From MWDF01 sp964577435 (GTDB lineage: Bacteria; Bacillota; DTU025; MWDF01): a DNA stretch of 23,912 bases. Under the pieces are notes generated by a model. The model saw only the letters and a program-made list of their open reading frames with translations. It did no database searches and was not told the DNA's origin. Both the position numbers and the translations under genes were made by a program. Every line of letters begins with the position of its first letter. The first letter of the stretch is position 1. The DNA lies in assembly GCA_964577435.1 (NCBI GenBank), contig CAZNZD010000019.1, positions 1 to 23,912 of the forward strand. Direction: 5' to 3'. Shown in pieces: positions 7,626-16,037 of this stretch.

Positions 7626-8795
7626 ATGATAAGAAGGGCAAAGAGGATAGAAAACCTGCAGCCATACCTATTCGCCCAGATAGAGGCGAAGATCGAGAAG
7701 GCCAGGAAGGAAGGCCGCGACATTATCTCCCTGGGCATAGGAGACCCCGACATGCCGACCCCTGCGCACGTAGTCGAGGCGGGCGTCTCAGGCGTGCGCG
7801 ACCCCAAGAACCATCAGTATCCGTCCTCCAGGGGCATGGCCTCCTTCAGGAAGGCGGTCTCCGGCTACTACCAGAGGAGGTTCGGCGTGAGCCTGAACCC
7901 TGACAGCCAGGTCTGCTCGCTCATCGGCTCCAAGGAGGGCATCGCCCATATATCGCTCTGCTTCACCGACCCAGGCAAGTACAACCTGATTCCAGACCCG
8001 GGCTACCCGGTCTATGAATCCGGCACGATTTTCGCAGGCGGCATACCATACCATATGCCGCTTCTGAAGGAGAACGGCTTCCTGCCAGACTTTTCGGAGA
8101 TCCCATCCGAAGTGGCCAGGAACTCGGCACTGCTTTTCATCAACTACCCCAACAACCCGACCGGCGCGTGCGCGCCCGAGGGCTTCTACGAGGAGGCCAT
8201 TGAGTTCGCAAGCGCAAACGGCATCATACTCGTGCACGATGCGGCATACGCTGAGATCACATACGACGGAAAGCCTGCGCCGAGCATACTGGGCTTCCCT
8301 GGGGCCTCTGACATCGCAATCGAGTTCGGCTCCCTGTCAAAGTACTTCAACATGACCGGCTGGCGTATAGGCTGGGCGGTGGGAAACCCCGAGATAGTCG
8401 GGACGCTTGCGGCACTTAAGTCGAACCTCGACTCAGGCGCTTTCCAGGCTGTGCAGCAAGCCGCGACCGCAGCGATGGAGGGAAGCTGGGACAGCGTCGA
8501 GGCGATGCGCGCCATCTACAGGAGGCGAAGGGACAAGGTAGTGGGCACCTTAAACTCGATGGGCTGGGATCTTACAGCCCCCAACGGCAGCATCTACATC
8601 TGGGCACCTGTGCCCAAGGGCTTCACATCGGCCTCTTTCGCCGAGAAGGTGTTCGACGAGACCGGAGTGGTGATAACCCCGGGCAACGGCTACGGCAAGG
8701 CGGGCGAGGGCTACTTCAGGATATCCCTCACAGTTGAGGAGGACAGGCTCGACCTCGCCCTCGAGAGGCTCGGAAAGGCAGGAATCAGGTACTGA
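7626..8795 (+). CDS. dapL: LL-diaminopimelate aminotransferase
   Basis: A 389-aa fold-type I PLP aminotransferase that converts tetrahydrodipicolinate directly to LL-diaminopimelate, bypassing succinyl or acetyl intermediates. The start MIRRAKRIENL is preferred because AGGAGG lies six bases upstream. An in-frame TTG at 7593 would overlap dapF and has no support. Visible motifs are the N-terminal LGIGDPD, the cofactor-contact NYPNNPTG (173-180), and the PLP lysine Lys239 in SLSKYFNMTGWRIGW. Sequence alone does not exclude another class I aminotransferase, but the N-terminal pattern and adjacency to dapF make DapL the likely identity. Confidence 0.9.
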   Translation: MIRRAKRIENLQPYLFAQIEAKIEKARKEGRDIISLGIGDPDMPTPAHVVEAGVSGVRDPKNHQYPSSRGMASFRKAVSGYYQRRFGVSLNPDSQVCSLIGSKEGIAHISLCFTDPGKYNLIPDPGYPVYESGTIFAGGIPYHMPLLKENGFLPDFSEIPSEVARNSALLFINYPNNPTGACAPEGFYEEAIEFASANGIILVHDAAYAEITYDGKPAPSILGFPGASDIAIEFGSLSKYFNMTGWRIGWAVGNPEIVGTLAALKSNLDSGAFQAVQQAATAAMEGSWDSVEAMRAIYRRRRDKVVGTLNSMGWDLTAPNGSIYIWAPVPKGFTSASFAEKVFDETGVVITPGNGYGKAGEGYFRISLTVEEDRLDLALERLGKAGIRY

Positions 8796-9271
8796 TGGCC
8801 GACTTCCCCTACATCGAGCCAGGAGAGCTGACTGACGGGGTCGTGAGCCTTGTGCTGAAGCGCTATACGGAGGATGTGGATGAGGCAAGGCAGCACGTCC
8901 CGTACTACGAGTTCGACGTAGTCGACGCCCTGTCGCAGGAAGTGGCAGGAGGCCTGGTCCTAAGGGCCGGATACAACCCGCACATAGACAACTGCGCGGG
9001 AAACGTGGGCTACGGCATCGAGGAGAAGTTCAGGGGCATGCGGTATGCGGCCAGGGCGTCCGTCCTTGTAGGGATGTTCGCTGAGAAGCTGGGTATGCCC
9101 TACCTCATAATAACGACAAGGCCCGACAACGCGGCATCGTCGAGGACGGCCGTGATCGCAGGCTATAGGTATGTAGGGGAGTCCCAGGTCCCCGAGCAGG
9201 ACGAGATGTACGCAGAAGGCGAAAGGATGATGTCGGTCTTCAGGCTGGAGCTGGACCGGCGCGGTGTGTGA
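8795..9271 (+). CDS. GNAT-family N-acetyltransferase
   Basis: A 158-aa protein with the GNAT signature. Residues about 69-90 (GNVGYGIEEKFRGMRYAARA) form strand 4 and the acetyl-CoA pyrophosphate-binding turn. Residues about 109-126 (RPDNAASSRTAVIAGYR) form the late N-x2-S-x4-GF-like element. This is one complete domain. The substrate is unknown. The start overlaps the dapL stop and the stop overlaps the miaB start, both as TGATG, so it is translated within the operon. There is no sign that it belongs to lysine synthesis or to tRNA modification specifically. Confidence 0.85.
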   Translation: MADFPYIEPGELTDGVVSLVLKRYTEDVDEARQHVPYYEFDVVDALSQEVAGGLVLRAGYNPHIDNCAGNVGYGIEEKFRGMRYAARASVLVGMFAEKLGMPYLIITTRPDNAASSRTAVIAGYRYVGESQVPEQDEMYAEGERMMSVFRLELDRRGV

Positions 9272-10617
9272 TGGAGCTGAAGGGGAAGCTTGCCAAGGTG
9301 GTAGTCTACGGCTGCCAGATGAACGAGAGGGATTCTGAGACGGTGGCCGGATATCTCAGGGATTTCGGGATGGGGATGACCGAGGACATGGCCGTGGCGT
9401 CCCTAGTGCTTTACATGACCTGCTGCGTAAGGGGAAACGCCGAGGACAGGGCGCTTGGAAACCTTCAGGAGGCGAAGCGCCTCAAGAAGTCCAGGCCTGG
9501 CCTTATCGTCGGAGTCTGCGGCTGCATGGTCCAGGAGGAGTGGGTCCAGGGCGAGCTCGCCGGCAGGCTCTCCTGGATAGACCTCGCCTTCGGGACGCAT
9601 AACCTACACAGGCTGCCTGAGCTTCTGGCAAGGCTTGAATCCGGAGAGAGGGTAATCGAAGTCTGGGACAGCGCCCAGGAGGTCGTAGAGGACCTTCCCG
9701 TCATAAGGAAGGACGGGCTGAAGGCATATGTGAACATCACATACGGCTGTGACAACTTCTGCACCTACTGCATAGTCCCCTACGTAAGGGGAAGGGAGAG
9801 GAGCCGCAGGGCGTCTGACATATTGGAGGAATGCAGGGCGGCAGTGAGCGCCGGGGCGAAGGAGGTCACCCTTCTGGGGCAGAACGTCAACGCCTACGGC
9901 AAGGGCATGGAACCGGCCTCCGCTGATGATGCGGCCGACTTCCCGTCGCTTCTAAGGATGCTGGACCGCGAGCTTCCGGACGGCGTCTGGCTGAGGTTCA
10001 CGACATCTCACCCGAGGTTCGCAGACGATGCGATGATAGGGGCGATATCCTCATGCGGCAAGGTCTGCGAGCAGTACCACCTGCCGCTTCAGGCAGGCTC
10101 CGACAGGGTGCTGAAGGAGATGAACAGGGGCTATACCAAAGGGCAGTACCTGGACCTCATCGAAAGGGTGAGGAAGGCAGTGCCCGGCTGCGCGATAACC
10201 TCGGATATAATGGTGGGCTTTCCGGGGGAGACCGAGGATGACTTCCTGGAAACCCTTGATACGGTGAGGAGAGCAAGGTTCGACGCAGCCTTCACATTCA
10301 TATACTCCCCCAGGGAGGGCACGGCGGCCTGCAGCATGCCAGACCAGATCCCGGAGGAAGTGAAGAAGGACAGGATAAGAAGGCTCATCGGGCTGCAGAA
10401 CGAGATTTCGCTAGACGTGAACAGGGGCCTCGTGGGAGAGGTCCTGGAAGTGCTTGTGGAGGGGCCGTCCCAGAAGGACCCTTCGGTGATGGCGGGCAGG
10501 AGCAGGACAAACAAGATGGTGCACTGGCCGGACGACGGCACCCTCAAGCGGGGGGACCGAGCCGGAATACGCATAGAGAAGGCAAGGACCTTCGTCCTTC
10601 ACGGAATGAGGCAATAG
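9271..10617 (+). CDS. miaB: tRNA-2-methylthio-N6-dimethylallyladenosine synthase
   Basis: A 448-aa methylthiotransferase that converts i6A37 to ms2i6A37 in tRNAs reading UNN codons. The N-terminal MTTase domain supplies the auxiliary [4Fe-4S] cluster ligands Cys15 (GCQMN), Cys51 (MTCCVR) and Cys85 (CGCM). The radical SAM cluster motif is Cys160-x3-Cys164-x2-Cys167 (YGCDNFCTYCIVPYVRG). Residues about 380-448 form a TRAM RNA-binding domain. ATG 9271 overlaps the previous stop (TGATG). A GTG three bases earlier is the only alternative. MiaA, which makes its substrate, is encoded three genes downstream in the same unit. Confidence 0.96.
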   Translation: MELKGKLAKVVVYGCQMNERDSETVAGYLRDFGMGMTEDMAVASLVLYMTCCVRGNAEDRALGNLQEAKRLKKSRPGLIVGVCGCMVQEEWVQGELAGRLSWIDLAFGTHNLHRLPELLARLESGERVIEVWDSAQEVVEDLPVIRKDGLKAYVNITYGCDNFCTYCIVPYVRGRERSRRASDILEECRAAVSAGAKEVTLLGQNVNAYGKGMEPASADDAADFPSLLRMLDRELPDGVWLRFTTSHPRFADDAMIGAISSCGKVCEQYHLPLQAGSDRVLKEMNRGYTKGQYLDLIERVRKAVPGCAITSDIMVGFPGETEDDFLETLDTVRRARFDAAFTFIYSPREGTAACSMPDQIPEEVKKDRIRRLIGLQNEISLDVNRGLVGEVLEVLVEGPSQKDPSVMAGRSRTNKMVHWPDDGTLKRGDRAGIRIEKARTFVLHGMRQ

Positions 10618-10626
10618 GGGCTTTTG

Positions 10627-13284
10627 ATGGCGAAAGGCGGGAAGATGGCCGAGAGAAACCAGCTGACCCCCATGATGGAGCAATACAGCGAGCTGAAGCT
10701 GAAGCACCCGGACGCGCTTCTTATGATAAGGCTCGGCGATTTCTACGAGCTGTTCAACGAGGATGCCGAGATCGCATCAAGGGAGCTTGGGCTCTACCTG
10801 ACCGGAAGGGAAGTCGGCTCCGGAAACAGGATGCCCATGTGCGGGGTACCGCATCACGCCCTGGACGAGTATCTGCCTCAGCTGGTCAGGAAGGGCTACA
10901 AGGTGGCCATCGCCGACCAGATGGAGGACCCCAGGAAGGCGAAGGGCCTCGTAAGAAGGCAGATAACAAGGGTTGTCACGCCGGGCCTTCTGGAGGGCGC
11001 GGAGGGCGCGAACAACTATCTAGCCTGCATCCTTCCAAGGGATGAGGCATACGGCTTCGCATACTGCGACGCGTCGACCGGGGAGTTCAGGGCCACACAG
11101 ATCGACGGGGATATGGCCGCAAGGAAGCTGCATGGCGAGCTAGACAGGCTAGGCGCCAGCGAGATTCTTGTCCCTGAGGGAGCTGAGCTTCCGAAAGAAG
11201 TGCTTCTTTGGCTGGAAGCATCGGAAGGAAAGGCCTTCAAGACCGCAAGGCCCGGCCAGATCTTCGGCCTGAAGCAGGCTGAGGATGAGCTCAAAGCCCA
11301 TTTCGGCTCGATCGGGACGGAAGGGTTCGGGCTTGAGGGCATGCCGCTTGCCGCATGCGCCGCGGGGGCGCTGCTCAGCTACCTGAAGAGCATGCAGGGC
11401 TCGGACCTAAAGTACATGGGCTCGCTCGGGACCTACAGCCTTTCCGGCTTCATGCACATAGACAGGAGCTCCTGGAGGAACCTCGCCGTGTTCGGAGCGG
11501 AGAAGGCCGGATCAAGGGGCAGGGGCCTTCTGGACGTGCTGGACTATACGAGGACGAGGATGGGCGCAAGGATGCTGAGGGCATGGCTTGAGGCGCCCCT
11601 TCTGGATGCGCGGGACATTTCTGCAAGGCAGGATTCGGTCCAGGAGCTATGTACCTCTCCCGCTTTGGCAGACGAGCTTGGGGATGCGCTGTCAGGAATA
11701 GCCGACATGGAAAGGCTCGGCTCCAAGCTTACGCTGGGAAGCGCGATGCCAAGAGACCTCGCCTCCCTTGCCGCATCCCTGGAGGGCTGCGGAAGGCTTA
11801 AGTCCATACTCTCGGGGAAAGCCGCGTCAGGGGCCCTCATGGAGGCGTCTTGCGCCATAGACCCGCTTTCCGGCATAGCGGGGGAGATCCGCCTGGCGCT
11901 TTCTGACGAGCTCCCGTCCGACGCCTCGTCGGGGGGGATAATAAGGCAGGGCTACAGCCCGGAGGTGGACGAGCTCAGGGCGGCGGCCGACGGCGGAAGG
12001 GGCTGGCTTGCGGCACTTGAGGCAAGGGAGAGGGAAAGAAGCGGGATCAAGAACCTGAGGGTCGGTTACAACAGCGTTTTCGGATACTACTTCGAGGTGA
12101 GCAGGTCGAACATCGCGAACGTCCCGTCGGACTTCATACGCAAGCAGACCCTTGCAGGCTCCGAGAGGTATTTCACCGAGGAGCTGAAGCAGATTGAGAC
12201 CAAGGTCCTTGGCGCCGAGGAGAAGCAGGTCAGGCTCGAATCAGAGATATTCAGGGGACTGTGCGGTAAGGCGGCTGAGGCGATAGACTCCATCATGTGC
12301 GACGCGAGGGCCGCGGCCGAGACGGATGCGCTCCTTTCTTTCGCCAGGGCGGCAATCGCCCGAAGGTGGAGGCGCCCTATAGTCAACTCGGGAAAGGACA
12401 CTGTGCTCAAGGCGGCGAGGCACCCGGTCATGGAGGCCGCGATGCCACAGGGGAGGTTCGTGGAGAACGACATCGCCCTCACCCACGACGATTCGAGGCT
12501 TCTCATACTCACCGGGCCCAACATGGCGGGAAAGTCAACGGTGCTTGCCACCTGCGGCCTCATACAGCTCATGGCGCAGGCGGGATCCTTCGTGCCGTGC
12601 TCTGAGGCAAGCATAGGCTCGTGCGACAGGATATTCTACAGGGCGGGCTCCTACGACGACATAGCCGGCGGAAAGAGCACCTTCATGGTCGAGCTCCTTG
12701 AGATGGCCGAGATCATGAACAGCGCCACGGACAGGAGCCTCGTCATGGTGGACGAGCTCGGAAGGGGCACCTCCACCTACGACGGCATGGCGCTCGCCTG
12801 GGCGGTGGCGGAGCACCTTCATGACGTCACCAGGGCAAGATGCCTTTTCACGACCCACTACCATGAGCTCGCGGAGCTGGAGGAGAGGCTCCCCTTTGCA
12901 AGGAACTACCATGTAGCAGTAGCGGAGAAGCCGGGCGAGGTGGTCTTCCTCTACAGGCTCCAAAGGGGGGGCACGGATAAAAGCTACGGGCTTAACGTTG
13001 CGAGGATGGCCGGCATACCTAAGGATGCGATACGCAGGGCGGGGCAGATTCTAAAGCAGCTCGAGGCGATGAACGACAGGGGCGGCCACCAGATGAGGCT
13101 CTTCGGCTGGAACGAGCTTCCGGAGGAAGTGGCGGACCCGATAGTCGCCAAGCCGGAGAGCGAGGCGCTCAAGCTCCTAAGGGAGGCGGATCCCGAGGCT
13201 TTATCCCCCAGGGAGGCGCTGGAGCTAATCTACAGGCTCAAGGAGGCGCTTGAGCAGGAAGAGGAGAAAGGCTCACTGGCCTAG
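10627..13284 (+). CDS. mutS: DNA mismatch repair protein MutS
   Basis: About 885 aa, full length for MutS1. It recognises mismatches and recruits MutL. The mismatch-reading Phe-x-Glu is Phe39/Glu41 in LGDFYELF. The Walker A motif is GPNMAGKST (630-638), and Walker B is Asp709-Glu710 in VDELGRGTSTYDG. Near the C-terminus QMRLF (822-826) fits the sliding-clamp-binding pentapeptide used by bacterial MutS. Three starts lie close together: TTG 10624, ATG 10627 and ATG 10645. I chose ATG 10627, preceded by AGGGG, but 10645 with GGCGGGAAG ahead of it is credible. It sits nine bases after miaB and is followed by mutL. Confidence 0.97.
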   Translation: MAKGGKMAERNQLTPMMEQYSELKLKHPDALLMIRLGDFYELFNEDAEIASRELGLYLTGREVGSGNRMPMCGVPHHALDEYLPQLVRKGYKVAIADQMEDPRKAKGLVRRQITRVVTPGLLEGAEGANNYLACILPRDEAYGFAYCDASTGEFRATQIDGDMAARKLHGELDRLGASEILVPEGAELPKEVLLWLEASEGKAFKTARPGQIFGLKQAEDELKAHFGSIGTEGFGLEGMPLAACAAGALLSYLKSMQGSDLKYMGSLGTYSLSGFMHIDRSSWRNLAVFGAEKAGSRGRGLLDVLDYTRTRMGARMLRAWLEAPLLDARDISARQDSVQELCTSPALADELGDALSGIADMERLGSKLTLGSAMPRDLASLAASLEGCGRLKSILSGKAASGALMEASCAIDPLSGIAGEIRLALSDELPSDASSGGIIRQGYSPEVDELRAAADGGRGWLAALEARERERSGIKNLRVGYNSVFGYYFEVSRSNIANVPSDFIRKQTLAGSERYFTEELKQIETKVLGAEEKQVRLESEIFRGLCGKAAEAIDSIMCDARAAAETDALLSFARAAIARRWRRPIVNSGKDTVLKAARHPVMEAAMPQGRFVENDIALTHDDSRLLILTGPNMAGKSTVLATCGLIQLMAQAGSFVPCSEASIGSCDRIFYRAGSYDDIAGGKSTFMVELLEMAEIMNSATDRSLVMVDELGRGTSTYDGMALAWAVAEHLHDVTRARCLFTTHYHELAELEERLPFARNYHVAVAEKPGEVVFLYRLQRGGTDKSYGLNVARMAGIPKDAIRRAGQILKQLEAMNDRGGHQMRLFGWNELPEEVADPIVAKPESEALKLLREADPEALSPREALELIYRLKEALEQEEEKGSLA

Positions 13285-13295
13285 TGGCGGAAGGT

Positions 13296-13311
13296 CCGGC
13301 TCTTAAGCCGG
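13296..13311 (+). other. Hairpin in the mutS-mutL gap
   Basis: CCGGCT (13296-13301), CTTA, AGCCGG (13306-13311) form a perfect six-pair stem. The 45-base gap is the longest spacer in the plus-strand unit. No T-run follows, so this is not a terminator. It sits just ahead of the GGGGG-type ribosome-binding site of mutL and could influence translation or mRNA processing. Confidence 0.45.
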
Positions 13312-13329
13312 GGAAAGGGGGCGCCGAGA

Positions 13330-15168
13330 TTGAAGATTGCGAGGCTTCCGGTGGACATCGCCAACAAGATAGCCGCGGGAGAGGTAGTGGAACGCCCTGC
13401 CTCGGTGGTCAAGGAGCTGGTTGAAAACGCGGTCGATGCAGGCGCTCTCTCCGTATCTGTCGAGATTGCCGATGGCGGCCTCGGGCTTATAAGGGTCACG
13501 GACGACGGAAGCGGCATGGACCGTGAGGATGCCTGCCTCGCATTCGAAAGGCACGCCACGAGCAAGATAAGAAGCGCCGAGGAGCTGTTCCACGTTCAAA
13601 CGCTGGGGTTCAGGGGAGAGGCGCTTCCTTCGATAGCATCTGTGTCGAAGCTAACCCTCACTACGAGGGAGGCCGGCGTGGACGAGGCCTGGAGCGTATA
13701 CCTCGAGGGGGGACAGATCACGAGGCAGGGCCCCGGCCCGCATAGGCAGGGCACATCGGTCGAGGTAAGGGAGCTGTTCTTCAACACGCCGGCGAGGCTG
13801 AAGTATCTGAGAAGCCCCAACGCCGAATCAAGGAGGGTCGAGCAGGCCGTAGAGAAGCTCGCCCTGGCGAATCCGGCAGTCTCGATAAGCCTTACCGTGG
13901 ACGGCGACGTCAAGCTGGCCTCTACAGGGGACGGGCAGGCAAGGTCGGCCGCAAGGGCGGTATTGGGGAAGGTCGCGGACAGGATGACCGAGGGCAGGGC
14001 GTCATCGCCCGGAATAGAGGCCTTCGTCCTGGTCGCGGAGCCTTCAGAGGCCAGAAGGAGAAGGCAGGACCAGTTCATCATAGTAAACGGCAGGCCCGTG
14101 AGCTCCACTGCCGTATTCGCTGCAATCGACAGGGGCCTTGAGGGCGTGCAGATGACGCTTCCTTATCCCCCAGCCGCGGTCTGGCTTGAGGTCGACCCTT
14201 CGAGGGTGGACGTGAACGTGCACCCTGCTAAGGCGGAGGTCCGCTTCGCAGACGAAAGCGCAGTCTTCGGGGCGGTGAGGCAGGCTGTAAGCGATGCCGT
14301 GAACGGCCCCGATTCGGTGCCGAATGTGAAGGCGGTGGAGTACCGGGCGCCCGGGGCCCCCTCCGGCAGGATCTGGCCGATGCCCCTTGGCGAGGCCCCC
14401 GCGGACTACAGGACCGCAGCCGGAGAGGCGATGTCCCAGAGGTATTCGGGCTACCTGGGCGAGGCGTCAGGAGGCCATGAGGGCTCATCATGGCCCGGAC
14501 ATAAGGATGATGAAGGTGCAGGGCAGGGCGGTCCGGGACCAACTGAAGAGGGCGAGGTGTCCTGCCAGCAGATCCAGGATGAAGCCGGAGCGAGGGTTAT
14601 CGGCCAGTTCATGAACTCATACATAATAGCCGAGAAGGGCGGCTCGCTTCTTGTCATAGACCAGCACGTCGCACATGAGCGGATACTCGTGGACAGGTTC
14701 CTTAATAGCCTTGCCAAAGGGAAGGTCATAGGGCAGAACCTTCTCATGCCGATGAGCGTGGAGCTTATGCCTGCGGAGGCGGCGGTGCTTAAGGAGGAAG
14801 GCGCAAGCCTTGCCGAGCTCGGATTCGATGTGGAGCCCTTCGGGGCAAGAAGCGCGATCGTAAGGTCTGTGCCCCTTACGGGAGGAAGCCAACCCTCAGC
14901 CGAGGCATTGCTCCTGACTGCGCTTAGGGATCTTGCCGAAGGAAGGGCAGATGCCAGAGACCACGCAACGAGGGTGATGAGGGCGGCCTCCGAGATGGCC
15001 TGCAAAGGTGCGGTCAAGGCGGGCATGCTCTTAAACCAGGAACAGATGTCGGACATAACCGAGGGGCTTTTCGCCTCCACGAACCCATACAGATGCCCGC
15101 ACGGAAGGCCGATCATGCTTAACGTAGACCTGTCGGGAATAGAGCGCGGCGTGGGCAGGAGGAAGTGA
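13330..15168 (+). CDS. mutL: DNA mismatch repair protein MutL (endonuclease type)
   Basis: A 612-aa GHKL ATPase with TTG as start, the only one giving the invariant N-terminus MKIARLPVDIANKIAAGEVV. ATPase motifs are ENAVDAGA (32-39), DDGSGM (58-63) and GFRGEAL (93-99). A poorly conserved Pro/Gly-rich linker occupies about 335-420. The C-terminal dimerisation domain carries the nicking-endonuclease motifs DQHVAHE (444-450), ACKGAV (from 557) and CPHGRP (589-594). The canonical DQHA-x2-E-x4-E motif reads DQHV-x2-E-x4-D here, two conservative changes. MutL nicks the new strand after MutS recognition, in line with absence of a MutH gene. Its stop overlaps the next start (TGATG). Confidence 0.96.
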   Translation: MKIARLPVDIANKIAAGEVVERPASVVKELVENAVDAGALSVSVEIADGGLGLIRVTDDGSGMDREDACLAFERHATSKIRSAEELFHVQTLGFRGEALPSIASVSKLTLTTREAGVDEAWSVYLEGGQITRQGPGPHRQGTSVEVRELFFNTPARLKYLRSPNAESRRVEQAVEKLALANPAVSISLTVDGDVKLASTGDGQARSAARAVLGKVADRMTEGRASSPGIEAFVLVAEPSEARRRRQDQFIIVNGRPVSSTAVFAAIDRGLEGVQMTLPYPPAAVWLEVDPSRVDVNVHPAKAEVRFADESAVFGAVRQAVSDAVNGPDSVPNVKAVEYRAPGAPSGRIWPMPLGEAPADYRTAAGEAMSQRYSGYLGEASGGHEGSSWPGHKDDEGAGQGGPGPTEEGEVSCQQIQDEAGARVIGQFMNSYIIAEKGGSLLVIDQHVAHERILVDRFLNSLAKGKVIGQNLLMPMSVELMPAEAAVLKEEGASLAELGFDVEPFGARSAIVRSVPLTGGSQPSAEALLLTALRDLAEGRADARDHATRVMRAASEMACKGAVKAGMLLNQEQMSDITEGLFASTNPYRCPHGRPIMLNVDLSGIERGVGRRK

Positions 15169-16037
15169 TGCCGATGCCTGCCGAAACCGGTGAGGGTCCG
15201 AAGGGCCCGGAAGTGGCTCGACCCTTAAGGCTTGTGACCGAATCCGTCTCAGCCGCAAGGTCCCGCGGCTTGCTTGTAGATAAGGCTAGGTCCGAGGCCG
15301 GAAGGATAGGATGGGAGTACACCGGCAGGGAGTGCCTCAAGGAAAGGGTTAAGGATGCCCTGCTCGCGGACGTGCTTGTATTCGGATCTGACGGAGTCAG
15401 GCTTTCCAGGTACGCGGAAGGGCTTAAGAAGGCCAGCTTCAGGTTCCATCCGAGCACCGCACCGCTTCGCATCGGTAACCTCTTGAAGGGAGGCTCCGAC
15501 GTGATGGCAGGCGCCATGGGCCTTGGAGACGGCGACGCTGTGCTTGACTGCACCATGGGGATAGGCTCGGATGCGATTGTCGCATCCTTCGTCGTCGGGT
15601 GCCGGGGAAGCGTGAAGGCGCTAGAGGCAACCGAGGAGATTTTCACGGCAGTCGACATGGGCATGCGGGAATACAGGGGTGATGCTCGCATCGAAAGCGC
15701 CATAAGCCGCATCCTGAGGAGCAGGGAGAGCTACCGCAAGGCGCTTATGGGCATGCCGGACGGATCCTACGACATAGTCTACATGGACCCGATGTTCCAG
15801 ACCAAGGTAAGCTCGGCGAACCCCATAGATGCCATACGCACATGGGCTTGCGGGGATTACCCCTCCCGGGAGGACTTCCTTGAGGCGGCCAGGGTCGCCC
15901 GCAGGAGGTTCGTCATGAAGGTGAGGAAGGGCGAGAGGGGCTCGTTACCATATGATATGGGGAGAATGACAGTATTTCATTCCAGCCATGCCGGGCCGGT
16001 GGAGTACATAGGCATAGAGAAGGGCGGGATGCTTTAG
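15168..16037 (+). CDS. Class I SAM-dependent methyltransferase, RsmJ/YpiP-like
   Basis: A 289-aa protein. SAM-binding motif I is DCTMGIGSDA (127-136). The DPMF motif (207-210, in YDIVYMDPMFQTK) is the catalytic-loop signature of the RsmJ family, which methylates guanosine 1516 of 16S rRNA in E. coli, and of the uncharacterised Bacillota relative YpiP. The first 100 residues differ from RsmJ, so rRNA methylation is only a possibility. ATG 15168 overlaps the mutL stop, with AGGAGG upstream. The stop overlaps the GTG start of miaA as TAGTG. Placement beside MiaA fits an RNA-modification role but does not prove it. Confidence 0.82.
   Translation: MPMPAETGEGPKGPEVARPLRLVTESVSAARSRGLLVDKARSEAGRIGWEYTGRECLKERVKDALLADVLVFGSDGVRLSRYAEGLKKASFRFHPSTAPLRIGNLLKGGSDVMAGAMGLGDGDAVLDCTMGIGSDAIVASFVVGCRGSVKALEATEEIFTAVDMGMREYRGDARIESAISRILRSRESYRKALMGMPDGSYDIVYMDPMFQTKVSSANPIDAIRTWACGDYPSREDFLEAARVARRRFVMKVRKGERGSLPYDMGRMTVFHSSHAGPVEYIGIEKGGML

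Noticed and set aside
9268..9270. GTG as the miaB start
   Set aside because: The ATG three bases later gives the TGATG overlap used throughout this operon. The difference is one residue.
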